Positions 26,348 to 34,331 of a stretch of 64,000 bases of DNA are shown here, in pieces. The stretch is from Hoeflea algicola (GTDB taxonomy: Bacteria > Pseudomonadota > Alphaproteobacteria > Rhizobiales > Rhizobiaceae), in the NCBI RefSeq assembly GCF_026619415.1, contig NZ_JAOVZR010000001.1, forward strand, positions 62,001 through 126,000, in the 5' to 3' direction. The notes beneath the pieces were generated by a model that did no database searches, was not told the DNA's origin, and was given only the letters and a program-made list of their open reading frames with translations. Numbering within the stretch: the first letter of the stretch is position 1; the number at the start of each line of letters is the position of its first letter. Made by a program: the position numbers and the translations under genes.

Positions 26348-26381
26348 TGTCAAACCGGGGTAAGATGGCTCCGGTTTGACA
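26348..26381. promoter_or_regulatory. Perfect 11-bp inverted repeat upstream of the AhpD-like gene
   Basis: The arms TGTCAAACCGG and CCGGTTTGACA are separated by 12 bases and end 20 bases before the GTG start. It could be an operator for a dimeric repressor or a hairpin in the leader RNA; no T-run follows, so it is not a simple terminator. The longer stretch 26101-26401 (about 300 bp) between the divergent genes shows no coding sequence. Confidence 0.55.
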
Positions 26382-26401
26382 CTGAACCCGGAGACCTTCA
26401 C

Positions 26402-26815
26402 GTGACCACACAATTGCCCGGCCCTGATCTTGAATCCGACGCCCGCGTCAAGGCGGTATTTGACGATATCCGCGCCACCCGCAAAACCGATTTCATCAAC
26501 AACATGTGGCGCTGGCTGGCCTTTGATCCGGCGCTGCTTGAGCGCACCTGGACCGAGGTCAAGGAAGTCGTGGGCAAGCCGTCATCGATCGATCCGCTGA
26601 CCAAGGAGATGATCTATGTCGCCGTCTCGGTCGCCAACAATTGTACCTATTGCGTCCACTCCCACACCGCCGCTGCCCGCGCCAAGGGCATGACCGAAGC
26701 GCAATATGGCGAATTGCTGGCAATCATCGGCCTGGCCGGCAAGACCAATCAGTTGGCCACCGCCCTGCAGGTGCCGGTCGATCCCGTATTCGACGCCAGC
26801 CAGCAGGGCGCATAG
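26402..26815 (+). CDS. AhpD-like / carboxymuconolactone decarboxylase family protein
   Basis: 137 residues, all-helical AhpD-like fold. The catalytic motif NNCTYCVHSHTAAA has the CxxC plus downstream His of alkylhydroperoxidase-type members, so a thiol-based peroxidase or reductase role is likely; true decarboxylases lack the cysteines. I chose the GTG start at 26402 because GGAG lies 8 bases upstream; the frame is open further upstream but without family resemblance. The next gene, for a CorA transporter, begins 5 bp after its stop, so the two form an operon. Confidence 0.85.
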   Translation: MTTQLPGPDLESDARVKAVFDDIRATRKTDFINNMWRWLAFDPALLERTWTEVKEVVGKPSSIDPLTKEMIYVAVSVANNCTYCVHSHTAAARAKGMTEAQYGELLAIIGLAGKTNQLATALQVPVDPVFDASQQGA

Positions 26816-26820
26816 CGGGC

Positions 26821-27795
26821 ATGATCCGGCTCTACGATTGCCACGGCCGCAGCCTCGATATCCCGCCGGCCGCAGATCAACCTTTGCCCGATGACGCCTG
26901 CTGGATTGATCTGATCCACCCGAGCGCCGACGACGAGACCCGGGTCGAGCGGCTGATCGGCGTCGAGGTTCCGAGCCGCGACGAGTTGCGCGATCTCGAG
27001 CCTTCGAGCAGGCTTTATATCGAAAACGGCGCGGCCTATCTGACCGCCAGCGTGGTCTGGAAATCCGAAACCGATTTCGCCGAGATCACCGATATCGGCT
27101 TTGTGCTCTCGGGCGCGCGCCTGGTCACCATCCGCTATGCCGAACCCAAGGCATTTGCGATATTTGCCGCCAACACCGCGCGCGAGTTCTGCGGGCTTGA
27201 CGGCCGCGACGTGCTGACCCGGCTGGTGGAAGCCATGGTTGATCGCTGCGCCGAGGTGCTGGAAAACCGGTCTCGGAAAATCGATACGCTGTCGAGCGAG
27301 GTGTTCTCGCGCGGTTCCGTCAGCAATCCTGAGGCCGCCACCCGCGATCTCGAAGCCACCCTCGGGGTGATTGCCAGCCACCAGCGCACCATCGCCAAGG
27401 TGCGCGAAAGCCTGATGTCGATGGCCCGTGTCGCGGGCTTTTTGCAGACCCTGCCGGAGATTGCCGCCGACAAGCTGCTCAAGCAGCGCTGCCGGGCAAT
27501 TGCCGGGGACATCCAGTCATTGTCCGAACACGCCGATTTCATCTCCGAAAACATCATCTTTTTGCTCGACGCCTCGCTGGGGCTGATCTCGGTGCAGCAG
27601 AACCAGGTGATGAAGGTGCTCTCGGTTGCCGCCATGGTGTTCCTGCCGCCAACCTTGATCGGCACCGTCTACGGCATGAATTTCCAGAACATGCCCGAAC
27701 TCAGCCAACCCTGGGCCTACCCGGTGGCGCTGGCCGTCATGGCAGCCTCCGCGCTCGGCCCCTATCTCTGGTTCAAGCGCAAGGGATGGTTTTGA
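26821..27795 (+). CDS. corA: CorA-family magnesium/divalent cation transporter
   Basis: 324 residues. A cytoplasmic N-terminal alpha/beta domain is followed by the long stalk helix and two C-terminal membrane helices. The signature GMN is present at the end of the first helix (VYGMNFQNMPEL), and the C-terminus is basic (WFKRKGWF), as in CorA. It mediates uptake or efflux of Mg2+ or other divalent ions as a pentamer. The substrate among Mg, Co, Ni or Zn is not decided by sequence. It is translated directly after the AhpD-like gene. Confidence 0.9.
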   Translation: MIRLYDCHGRSLDIPPAADQPLPDDACWIDLIHPSADDETRVERLIGVEVPSRDELRDLEPSSRLYIENGAAYLTASVVWKSETDFAEITDIGFVLSGARLVTIRYAEPKAFAIFAANTAREFCGLDGRDVLTRLVEAMVDRCAEVLENRSRKIDTLSSEVFSRGSVSNPEAATRDLEATLGVIASHQRTIAKVRESLMSMARVAGFLQTLPEIAADKLLKQRCRAIAGDIQSLSEHADFISENIIFLLDASLGLISVQQNQVMKVLSVAAMVFLPPTLIGTVYGMNFQNMPELSQPWAYPVALAVMAASALGPYLWFKRKGWF

Positions 27796-27826
27796 GGAAG
27801 CAAGAACGCGAAGCTGTTACGTCCTG

Positions 27827-28693
27827 CTAGCTGCAGCTCTTCAGCCACGTCGCAAATACTTCGATGTCCGGATTGGTTTCGCCGCGAACGCCATAGGCGA
27901 GGAAATAGCCATAGTCCGAGAGTTCGATCGGGCTCAGTCGATAGAGCGCGCCCGAGGCGAGTTCAGAGCCGACCAGCGCGTCGTTCAGCGCCACTCCCTG
28001 CCCATCGATCACCGCCTGCACCCGCACATTCGGATCGGGAATGATGAGCGTGTCAGTTCGCTTCTTGAAAGCGAGACCGGCAACTGAAAACCAGTTGGGC
28101 CAGGCCTGACTATCGTCGCGGTCGTGCAGCAGCGTAAAGCTCTCAAATGCCGCTTCGAATCCATGGTCTTCAACTGCCTTGAGCGCCGCACGGTTGCCGC
28201 TCGGCCATGATGGGCAGGCAAAAAGCGGCTCGATCACCACGTCCTTCCAGGCGCCATCGCCCCATCGGATGGCCAGATCGACGCCTTCACCACGCAAATC
28301 GGCAAGATCGATCATCGGCTGGATGCGCAATCTGATGTCGGGGTGCAGTTGCATGAACTCCATCAGCCTCGGCGACAGCCAGCGCGAGGCAAAATAGGTG
28401 GTCACGCCGATGGTCAGTGCCCGCGTTTGCCGACGGCGCAGATCGTCGATTTGCTGCTCGACTGCTTCGAACGCCGACTGGCTGGCGGCCAGCAGCTCCT
28501 GGCCTCTTTGGGTCAGGACTATGCCGCGCGGCAATCGCCGGAATACCGCAAACCCGAGTTCATTCTCCAATTGCCGCATCTGGTGGCTGATCGCGCCCTT
28601 GGTCAGATGCAACTCATCGGCCGCCGACGCGAAACTGTCGTGTCGGGCAACAAGGCTGAATGTCCGCAAATTGTCGTAATGTTTGAAGCGCAT
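27827..28693 (-). CDS. LysR-family regulator, GcvA-like
   Basis: 288 residues. The N-terminal winged helix-turn-helix (FSLVARHDSFASAADELH, then LTKGAISHQMRQLE) and the effector domain with VDLAIRWGDG resemble GcvA-type LysR regulators. It is transcribed divergently from the MttB-like methyltransferase gene with 123 bp between starts, and a 7-bp inverted repeat lies in that gap. The usual LysR logic would make it the substrate-responsive activator of the methyltransferase/GcvT operon and repressor of itself. The inducer is unknown. Confidence 0.92.
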   Translation of the reverse strand: MRFKHYDNLRTFSLVARHDSFASAADELHLTKGAISHQMRQLENELGFAVFRRLPRGIVLTQRGQELLAASQSAFEAVEQQIDDLRRRQTRALTIGVTTYFASRWLSPRLMEFMQLHPDIRLRIQPMIDLADLRGEGVDLAIRWGDGAWKDVVIEPLFACPSWPSGNRAALKAVEDHGFEAAFESFTLLHDRDDSQAWPNWFSVAGLAFKKRTDTLIIPDPNVRVQAVIDGQGVALNDALVGSELASGALYRLSPIELSDYGYFLAYGVRGETNPDIEVFATWLKSCS

Positions 28694-28698
28694 TTGGA

Positions 28699-28719
28699 GC
28701 GTATAATAATTTTATACGC
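28699..28719. promoter_or_regulatory. Likely LysR operator
   Basis: A perfect inverted repeat with arms GCGTATA and TATACGC around a 7-base AT centre, in the divergent gap 5 bp from the LysR start. It has the T-N11-A form of LysR boxes and is AT-rich in a GC-rich region. It fits autoregulation and control of the methyltransferase operon. Confidence 0.6.
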
Positions 28720-28816
28720 AGAGTGCAAAACATTTCGATTTTCAACGCGTGATTCCCCGTAGATCCTGACCGACAGTTCAATGTGATCAAATCGGCACTT
28801 GAAGGGGGTAAGTATC

Positions 28817-30373
28817 TTGAACGCACAAATCATCGAGATTGACAGGCATCCAGCCCCGGTCAAGCGTCGCGGCAGGGCCCAGCGTGCCATGGACCGCGCC
28901 AATGTCACCCCGTTGCGGTTTCACACCAGGGCGATCCCCGCCTATCACCTGCTCGGCGAGGTGGCGCTGACTGCACTGGAAGATCAGGCTGACTGGATTC
29001 TCGAGCATGTCGGCATGGAGTTTCGCGGCGATGATGTTGCGCTGGATCTGTTCGCGCAGGCCGGCGCCAAGGTTGAGGGCCAGCGGGTGCGGTTCGAGCG
29101 CGGCCTGGCACGCCAGCTTTGCGCCACGGCCCCCGAACAATTTGCGCTGCATGCCCGCGATCCGCTCAATACGGTGACGCTTGGCGGCGATCACATTGTC
29201 CTGATGCCGGGCTATGGCTCCCCCTTTGTCAGCGATCTCGATCGGGGTCGCCGCTATGCGACGCTGGAGGATTTCGAGAATTTTGTGAAGCTCGCCTACA
29301 TGTCGCCGCACTTGCATCATTCCGGTGGCACGGTGTGCGAACCTACGGACGTACCGGTCATCAAACGCCATCTCGACATGGTTTCCGCCCATCTCACCCT
29401 GTCCACCAAACCGTTCATGGGCGGCGTCACATCCCCGCAACGGGCACGCGATTCCATCGATATGGCCCGCATCGTGTTTGGCTCAGACTTCGTTGCCAAC
29501 AATGCGGTGATGCAGGGCAACATCAATGTCAATTCGCCGATGGTGTTCGATGACACGATGTCCGGCGCCCTGCGGGTCTATGCCGAAGCCAACCAGTGCG
29601 TCTGTGTCTCTCCAGCCATTTTCGGCGGCGCGATGGGGCCGGTCACCCCCGCCGCCATGGCGGCCCAAACCCTGGCCGAAGCCATGGTCGGCATCGCCTT
29701 GACGCAACTGGTGCGTCCCGGTTGTCCAGTGGTGTTCGGCTCGTTTCATTCAACCATGAACCTGCGCACCGGGGCGCTCACCTTCGGCATGCCCGAAGCC
29801 AATCTGGTGACCATGGCATTATCGCAACTGGGCCGCCGTCTCGGCGTTCCGGTGCGATCTGGCGGTGGCCAGATTACATCGTCAAATGCCCCCGATGGTC
29901 AGGCGATGCAGGACAGCACCAACGCCATGTGGGCGACGATGCTGTCGGGGTGCCACCAGGTCTGGCATGCCGCCGGTTGGCTCGAGGGCGGGCTGACCAT
30001 GTCTTACGAGAAATTCATCATGGATCTCGAAAATTGCGGCGCGTTTTTGCGGCTGTTCCAGAGCATGATCGTCAATGACGAAACGCTGTCGCGGGACTCC
30101 TATCTGGAAGCCGGGCCGGGGCAGAATTTCCTCTCCACCGCTCACACCATGCGTCATTTCGCGGCCGCAAATTATGAATCGCTTCTGCCCGATGCCGGTC
30201 CTTATGAAACCTGGAAGGACAATGGCAGCAAGACCGCGGCGCAGCGCGCCAATGGTCGCTGGAAGGAAATGCTGGCGAGCTATGTGCAGCCGCCAATGGA
30301 GCAGGCAACGCAACAGGCGCTGGCCGAGTTCGTGGCGCAACGGAAGGCCTCGATGCATGACGAATGGTACTGA
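28817..30373 (+). CDS. MttB-family methyltransferase (non-pyrrolysine type)
   Basis: About 518 residues of the trimethylamine/glycine-betaine methyltransferase family (COG5598). The reading frame is complete without an in-frame amber codon, so it does not use pyrrolysine as true MttB does; characterised non-pyrrolysine members demethylate glycine betaine or related quaternary amines, passing the methyl group to a corrinoid protein. No corrinoid protein gene is in the window. The start is a TTG at 28817, preceded by GGGGG at 9 bases. The GcvT-like gene follows after 19 bp. The substrate is unknown. Confidence 0.85.
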   Translation: MNAQIIEIDRHPAPVKRRGRAQRAMDRANVTPLRFHTRAIPAYHLLGEVALTALEDQADWILEHVGMEFRGDDVALDLFAQAGAKVEGQRVRFERGLARQLCATAPEQFALHARDPLNTVTLGGDHIVLMPGYGSPFVSDLDRGRRYATLEDFENFVKLAYMSPHLHHSGGTVCEPTDVPVIKRHLDMVSAHLTLSTKPFMGGVTSPQRARDSIDMARIVFGSDFVANNAVMQGNINVNSPMVFDDTMSGALRVYAEANQCVCVSPAIFGGAMGPVTPAAMAAQTLAEAMVGIALTQLVRPGCPVVFGSFHSTMNLRTGALTFGMPEANLVTMALSQLGRRLGVPVRSGGGQITSSNAPDGQAMQDSTNAMWATMLSGCHQVWHAAGWLEGGLTMSYEKFIMDLENCGAFLRLFQSMIVNDETLSRDSYLEAGPGQNFLSTAHTMRHFAAANYESLLPDAGPYETWKDNGSKTAAQRANGRWKEMLASYVQPPMEQATQQALAEFVAQRKASMHDEWY

Positions 30374-30392
30374 ATATTTTGGAGAGACAATC

Positions 30393-31490
30393 ATGGCCGC
30401 CGAACTTAGCAGAACCTCCGCGCTCGCATCACGCCACACAGCACTCGGCTCCGGCCTGGAAGACTGGAATGGCATGGGCACCGCCTGGAGTTACACGACA
30501 AACCCCGAGGACGAGCATGATGCTGTGCGCGAAGCCGTGGGAATGTTCGACATGTCGCCGTTAAAGAAGATCTATCTGAGCGGTGGCGACGCGCTTGAGG
30601 TGCTGGATCATCTGACCACTCGGGATATCGGCCGGATCGCCGAAGGGCAGGCGGCCTATCTTTCCGTGCTGACCGATCAAGGGACGATGGCCGACGACGC
30701 CATCGTCTACAATCTGGGCCGTGACGGCTGGATGATAGTTCACGGATCGGGTGACACGATGGCGCTGCTGCAAGCCTCCGCTGCCGGCAAATCGGTTGAG
30801 ATTGCCTTCACCGATGATCTGCACGATGTGTCGGTTCAGGGGCCGGAATCGCTCGCAATTCTCAATGCCCATTGCGATCTGGATCTGGCGCCGCTCGCCT
30901 ATTTCCATCATGTTGCCGCGAGCTTGTTCGGACATCCCTGTCGCATTTCACGTACCGGCTATTCCGGTGAGCGCGGCTACGAAATCTTTGCCGATGCCGC
31001 GGTGGTTGGCGATATCTGGGACCAACTGGTGGCAGCGGGTGTGATGCCATGCTCGTTTACGGCACTGGACAAGCTGCGCATCGAGGCGGGTTTGCTGTTT
31101 TACGGCTATGACATGACAACCGAGCATACGCCGTTTGAAGTCGGGCTCGGCTTTACCGTCGCCCGTTCAAAGACCGGCTATCGCGGCCATCAGGCGTTGA
31201 TGCAGGCCAAAGGCAAGGAGAAGATCAGCAATGTCTGTCTTGTCATCGACCACCCGGGCATGGTTGCCGGCGGAGAGCAACTCTTCCATGAAGGCAAACC
31301 TGCCGGTGTCGTCAACAGCCCGTGTTTTTCGCACCGCCTCAACAAGTCTCTTGCGCTCGCCCATGTGAGTCGGGACATGGCAGCCCTGGGCACCAAACTC
31401 GACCTTTCCGGCGGCGACATCAATACCACCGCGACCGTGGCGCCGATGCCGATCTATGATCCCGGCAAGAACAGGACGCATCAGGCATGA
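30393..31490 (+). CDS. GcvT-like aminomethyltransferase / tetrahydrofolate-dependent demethylase
   Basis: 365 residues of the GcvT/DmdA superfamily. It has an N-terminal barrel with GMFDMSPLKKIYLSGGDA, then VSVQGPESLAIL, SRTGYSGERGYEIF and FTALDKLRIEAGL, which form the folate-binding fold, and a C-terminal barrel. Such proteins move a methyl or methylene group from an amine or sulphur compound to tetrahydrofolate. GGAGAG lies 8 bases before the ATG. It follows the MttB-like gene by 19 bp, so a two-step demethylation with folate as final acceptor is likely. The exact substrate cannot be told. Confidence 0.88.
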   Translation: MAAELSRTSALASRHTALGSGLEDWNGMGTAWSYTTNPEDEHDAVREAVGMFDMSPLKKIYLSGGDALEVLDHLTTRDIGRIAEGQAAYLSVLTDQGTMADDAIVYNLGRDGWMIVHGSGDTMALLQASAAGKSVEIAFTDDLHDVSVQGPESLAILNAHCDLDLAPLAYFHHVAASLFGHPCRISRTGYSGERGYEIFADAAVVGDIWDQLVAAGVMPCSFTALDKLRIEAGLLFYGYDMTTEHTPFEVGLGFTVARSKTGYRGHQALMQAKGKEKISNVCLVIDHPGMVAGGEQLFHEGKPAGVVNSPCFSHRLNKSLALAHVSRDMAALGTKLDLSGGDINTTATVAPMPIYDPGKNRTHQA

Positions 31491-31600
31491 ACCTCCTCAA
31501 GCTGGCCGGGACCGGCGCTGATTGGAAGCCGAGCTTTGTCCGCTTGCTGACAGGCCAACAGCGGGCTATCTCGGAATGGATTGCCGTTGCGGGAGAATGA
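31487..31600 (+). CDS. Possible small protein coupled to the GcvT-like gene
   Basis: A 37-codon frame whose ATG overlaps the stop of the GcvT-like gene (ATGA). It begins MNLLKLAGTGADWKPSF and ends EWIAVAGE. The overlap would allow coupled translation. There is no recognisable domain, and the length is short enough to arise by chance. Confidence 0.3.
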   Translation: MNLLKLAGTGADWKPSFVRLLTGQQRAISEWIAVAGE

Positions 31601-31646
31601 GTGTTCCCCGCAAGGTGCCATAACGCTCCTTTGAGGACCCCACTCA

Positions 31647-32132
31647 ATGTCCCCATGCCCCTGCGGCTCCAATATTGATCTTTCTGGCTGCTGCGGCCGT
31701 TACCATGCGGATGAGCCCGCGCCGACTGCCGAAAAGCTGATGCGCTCGCGCTATGCGGCCTATGCGACCGGTAAGCTCGATTACATCGAGGCCACTTGCG
31801 CCGGACCGGCGGCCGTTGCGTTCGATCGCGCCGAGGCCGGCGTTTTGCAGCTCGGCACAGAGTGGCTGGGGCTCGAGATCGTCGCCACAAGAAAGGGCAG
31901 GGAAGGTGACAGCGAGGGCACTGTTAGCTTCGTCGCCCGCTACCGTCAGCAGGGCACGGAGGCAGCACTCACCGAAACCTCGCTGTTCCGCAAGATCGAA
32001 GGCCGATGGTTCTATTGGGACCGTGATTCGGTGGCTGGCGCCTCTTCGCACAGTGCGGGCTCGGACCGGGTTGGCCGCAACGATCCGTGCCCCTGCGGTT
32101 CGGGAAAGAAGTTCAAGAAGTGCTGCGGCTGA
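31647..32132 (+). CDS. YchJ-like (UPF0225) protein with two SEC-C zinc motifs
   Basis: 161 residues. An N-terminal [17 protein letters not shown] and a C-terminal [14 protein letters not shown] are both SEC-C type zinc-binding motifs, and the middle is a small NTF2-like domain ([16 protein letters not shown]). This is the full arrangement of YchJ-family proteins, whose function is unknown. SEC-C motifs in SecA bind zinc and SecB. The start at 31647 is confirmed because the first SEC-C motif begins at residue 3. It is monocistronic as far as can be seen. Confidence 0.85.
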   Translation: MSPCPCGSNIDLSGCCGRYHADEPAPTAEKLMRSRYAAYATGKLDYIEATCAGPAAVAFDRAEAGVLQLGTEWLGLEIVATRKGREGDSEGTVSFVARYRQQGTEAALTETSLFRKIEGRWFYWDRDSVAGASSHSAGSDRVGRNDPCPCGSGKKFKKCCG

Positions 32133-32350
32133 TGCCACCTTTCGGCCCCGTTTTACCTGGATCGCTTTGCGTACATGCTCTTCTCTTCAGTGCATTGAGG
32201 CACGTATGCGCGGGCGTGCGATCTCACCGCGTCTGCTCTAAAAAATGACACCCATCCTCTCTTCGGAAGTGCAGATCGAGCGGGCGTCAACGCTTGGTTA
32301 ACCATAAACCGCGAAAATCCGGCATCGTCACTGGTGTGAGTTGAGTAGCC

Positions 32351-33229
32351 ATGGTTCCGCGTCTTGCCTTCGTTTGCGTCCTGTCGTGTCTTGCCATGGC
32401 TGGTTGTGCCTCAAAACCTCCTTCCGGTCTGGAAGCCAGCAGAACCGCCTATGTGCCTGTTGCCGACGGACAGTCATTGCGTGGACGCGATCAGGCGGAT
32501 GAACCGCCTTTTTCCACCTTCCGCAATGCGCCCGGCAAGAGGAGCTCCGGCGCTTTGGCTGGGCGGACCTTGAAGGTGTCTTCGATTTCCGAGATCAGGT
32601 TGCGCGACAAGGAGGTCATCCTGACCTTTGACGACGGGCCGATGCCTGGCAAGACCGATAAAGTGCTGGATATCCTCGATCAATACGGCGTCAACGCAAC
32701 CTTCCTGATGGTCGGCCAGATGGCCCGCAGCTATCCGGCAGTAGCGGCAAGGGTGGTCAATCATGGCCACTCCATTGGCGGGCATACCTATAACCATGCC
32801 AATTTGGCAAATGCCGGCAACTCACGTGCGCTGACTGACATTGCCGCCGGAAATGCGGCGATTGCCAAGGCAACAGGCACTGAAGTCGGCTTCTTCCGGT
32901 TCCCCTATCTAGCGCACACAGGCGCGCTGCGCCGTGCTGTTGCCGAACGCGGCCAGGTCATTCTGGATGTCGATATCGACTCCAAGGACTATTTCACATC
33001 GAGCCCGGCGACGATTGCAGCGCGCACCATGGCCAGGGTCCGAGCCAAGCGCAAAGGCATCATTCTGATGCATGATATCCATAAGCGCACCGCAGCGATG
33101 CTTCCCTCGCTGCTGAAGCAGTTGAAGGATGGCGGCTACAAGGTTGTGGCTCTGCAATACCGTCGCTCGCGGATGCCCGAAGTACTGGTATCCGCCGGAA
33201 ATGCCGGGACCAAATCGCGCCAGATGTAA
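32351..33229 (+). CDS. Polysaccharide deacetylase lipoprotein
   Basis: 292 residues. A lipoprotein signal at the N-terminus ends in LAMAGC. From about residue 92 comes a NodB-homology domain with the catalytic-base motif TFDDGP, the metal-binding GHTYNH, a FRFPY motif, and the final histidine in LMHDIH. It should remove acetyl groups from a polysaccharide such as peptidoglycan or an exopolymer in the periplasm. The substrate is not decided. It is convergent with the desaturase gene, with only about 35 bp between stops. Confidence 0.88.
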   Translation: MVPRLAFVCVLSCLAMAGCASKPPSGLEASRTAYVPVADGQSLRGRDQADEPPFSTFRNAPGKRSSGALAGRTLKVSSISEIRLRDKEVILTFDDGPMPGKTDKVLDILDQYGVNATFLMVGQMARSYPAVAARVVNHGHSIGGHTYNHANLANAGNSRALTDIAAGNAAIAKATGTEVGFFRFPYLAHTGALRRAVAERGQVILDVDIDSKDYFTSSPATIAARTMARVRAKRKGIILMHDIHKRTAAMLPSLLKQLKDGGYKVVALQYRRSRMPEVLVSAGNAGTKSRQM

Positions 33230-33264
33230 GCCCTTGCGAGTGGCGGAGAAGGGCGGGTCGGAAC

Positions 33265-34176
33265 TCACTCCGACGCGTCAGCCGTTCCATTGATGTGCGG
33301 TGCATATCTGGCGTGGAAACGGCCATAGCTTTGCTCGGTCACTGCCAGATGCGGCTGGGTCAGCTTGTGCAGATCCGGCAGCCGGTGAAACGGCACCGTC
33401 GGGTAGGAATGATGTTCGGCGTGATAGGGCATGTTCCACGCAAGCCGCCGCACGATCGCGTTGGTATAGGTGGTGCGAGAATTCTCCAGCATGTTGGCGA
33501 CATAGGCGCAACGGCCGTGCTCGGCCAGCAGATAAAGCCGCAGAAACGGCTGGCCCAAAAGCAGCGGAATCAACCAGACATAGAGGAGCACCGGGGTGTC
33601 GAGCGCGATGCTGCCCGCAAACAGCGCCGCGTAGGCGAAAAGCATGACCCGTGCCTCGTTGCGCACCGCGTTTCGCTTGCCTGCTGGCACGAACGCATCC
33701 TCGCAGCGCCCCGCCGCATTGCGGAAGAGCGTGTGCAACTGGCTGGTCCACAGCGGAATGCCGGACACGTGGCGAATATATTCGGTCCATGTTTCGGGCT
33801 TGGGCGCAGCCAGTTCCGGGTCCTTGCCCGGCAGCTGGGTGTAGCGGTGGTGGGCGAAATGGAAATAGCGAAACCAGCGCGGCGGCAGGAGGATCAGGAA
33901 GCCGCTGATATGCGCGGCGGCGGTGTTGAGCCAGGCCGAGCGGAACGGGGTGGCGTGGCTGGCCTCGTGCAGCAGCGTGAACAAAAACACCAGCAGGATG
34001 CCTTGAACTACCATCAGCAACGGCCAGAAAGGCACACGCACGACAATCAGCCCGCCAACCAGCACGATGGCGCCCAAGTGCAGCGCCAGTTGCGTCAGCC
34101 CGCGCCGGTCCGATTTCTCGTTGAGCGAGCGGCATTGCTCGGCCGACAGGCTGGCGAGAAAGCTCTTGTGATCCAT
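33265..34176 (-). CDS. Membrane fatty-acid desaturase
   Basis: 303 residues with about five membrane helices and the three histidine boxes of the desaturase superfamily: HEASH near residue 84, HFAHH near 122, and HAEHH near 272. It uses a di-iron centre and O2 to introduce a double bond in, or hydroxylate, a lipid. GGGAGA before the ATG at 34176 decides the start over an upstream codon at 34212. It is divergent from the uvrD gene. The exact substrate (acyl lipid or carotenoid) is unknown. Confidence 0.88.
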   Translation of the reverse strand: MDHKSFLASLSAEQCRSLNEKSDRRGLTQLALHLGAIVLVGGLIVVRVPFWPLLMVVQGILLVFLFTLLHEASHATPFRSAWLNTAAAHISGFLILLPPRWFRYFHFAHHRYTQLPGKDPELAAPKPETWTEYIRHVSGIPLWTSQLHTLFRNAAGRCEDAFVPAGKRNAVRNEARVMLFAYAALFAGSIALDTPVLLYVWLIPLLLGQPFLRLYLLAEHGRCAYVANMLENSRTTYTNAIVRRLAWNMPYHAEHHSYPTVPFHRLPDLHKLTQPHLAVTEQSYGRFHARYAPHINGTADASE

Positions 34177-34331
34177 GCGGGTCTCCCGTGCACAAGCGCG
34201 CACTCTAGTCAAAGCGGATGGCTGGTGAAACCGGCTTTATGCCTTCCCAAGCCAGCGGTTTGCGGCATACGTCCACGGGAATAAACCGCGAACGCTGGTC
34301 TTTCGGCTCCGAATCACTACATTCACGGGGT

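Noticed and set aside
28817..30373. True pyrrolysine-dependent MttB
   Set aside because: There is no in-frame amber codon in the gene and no pyl genes in the window.
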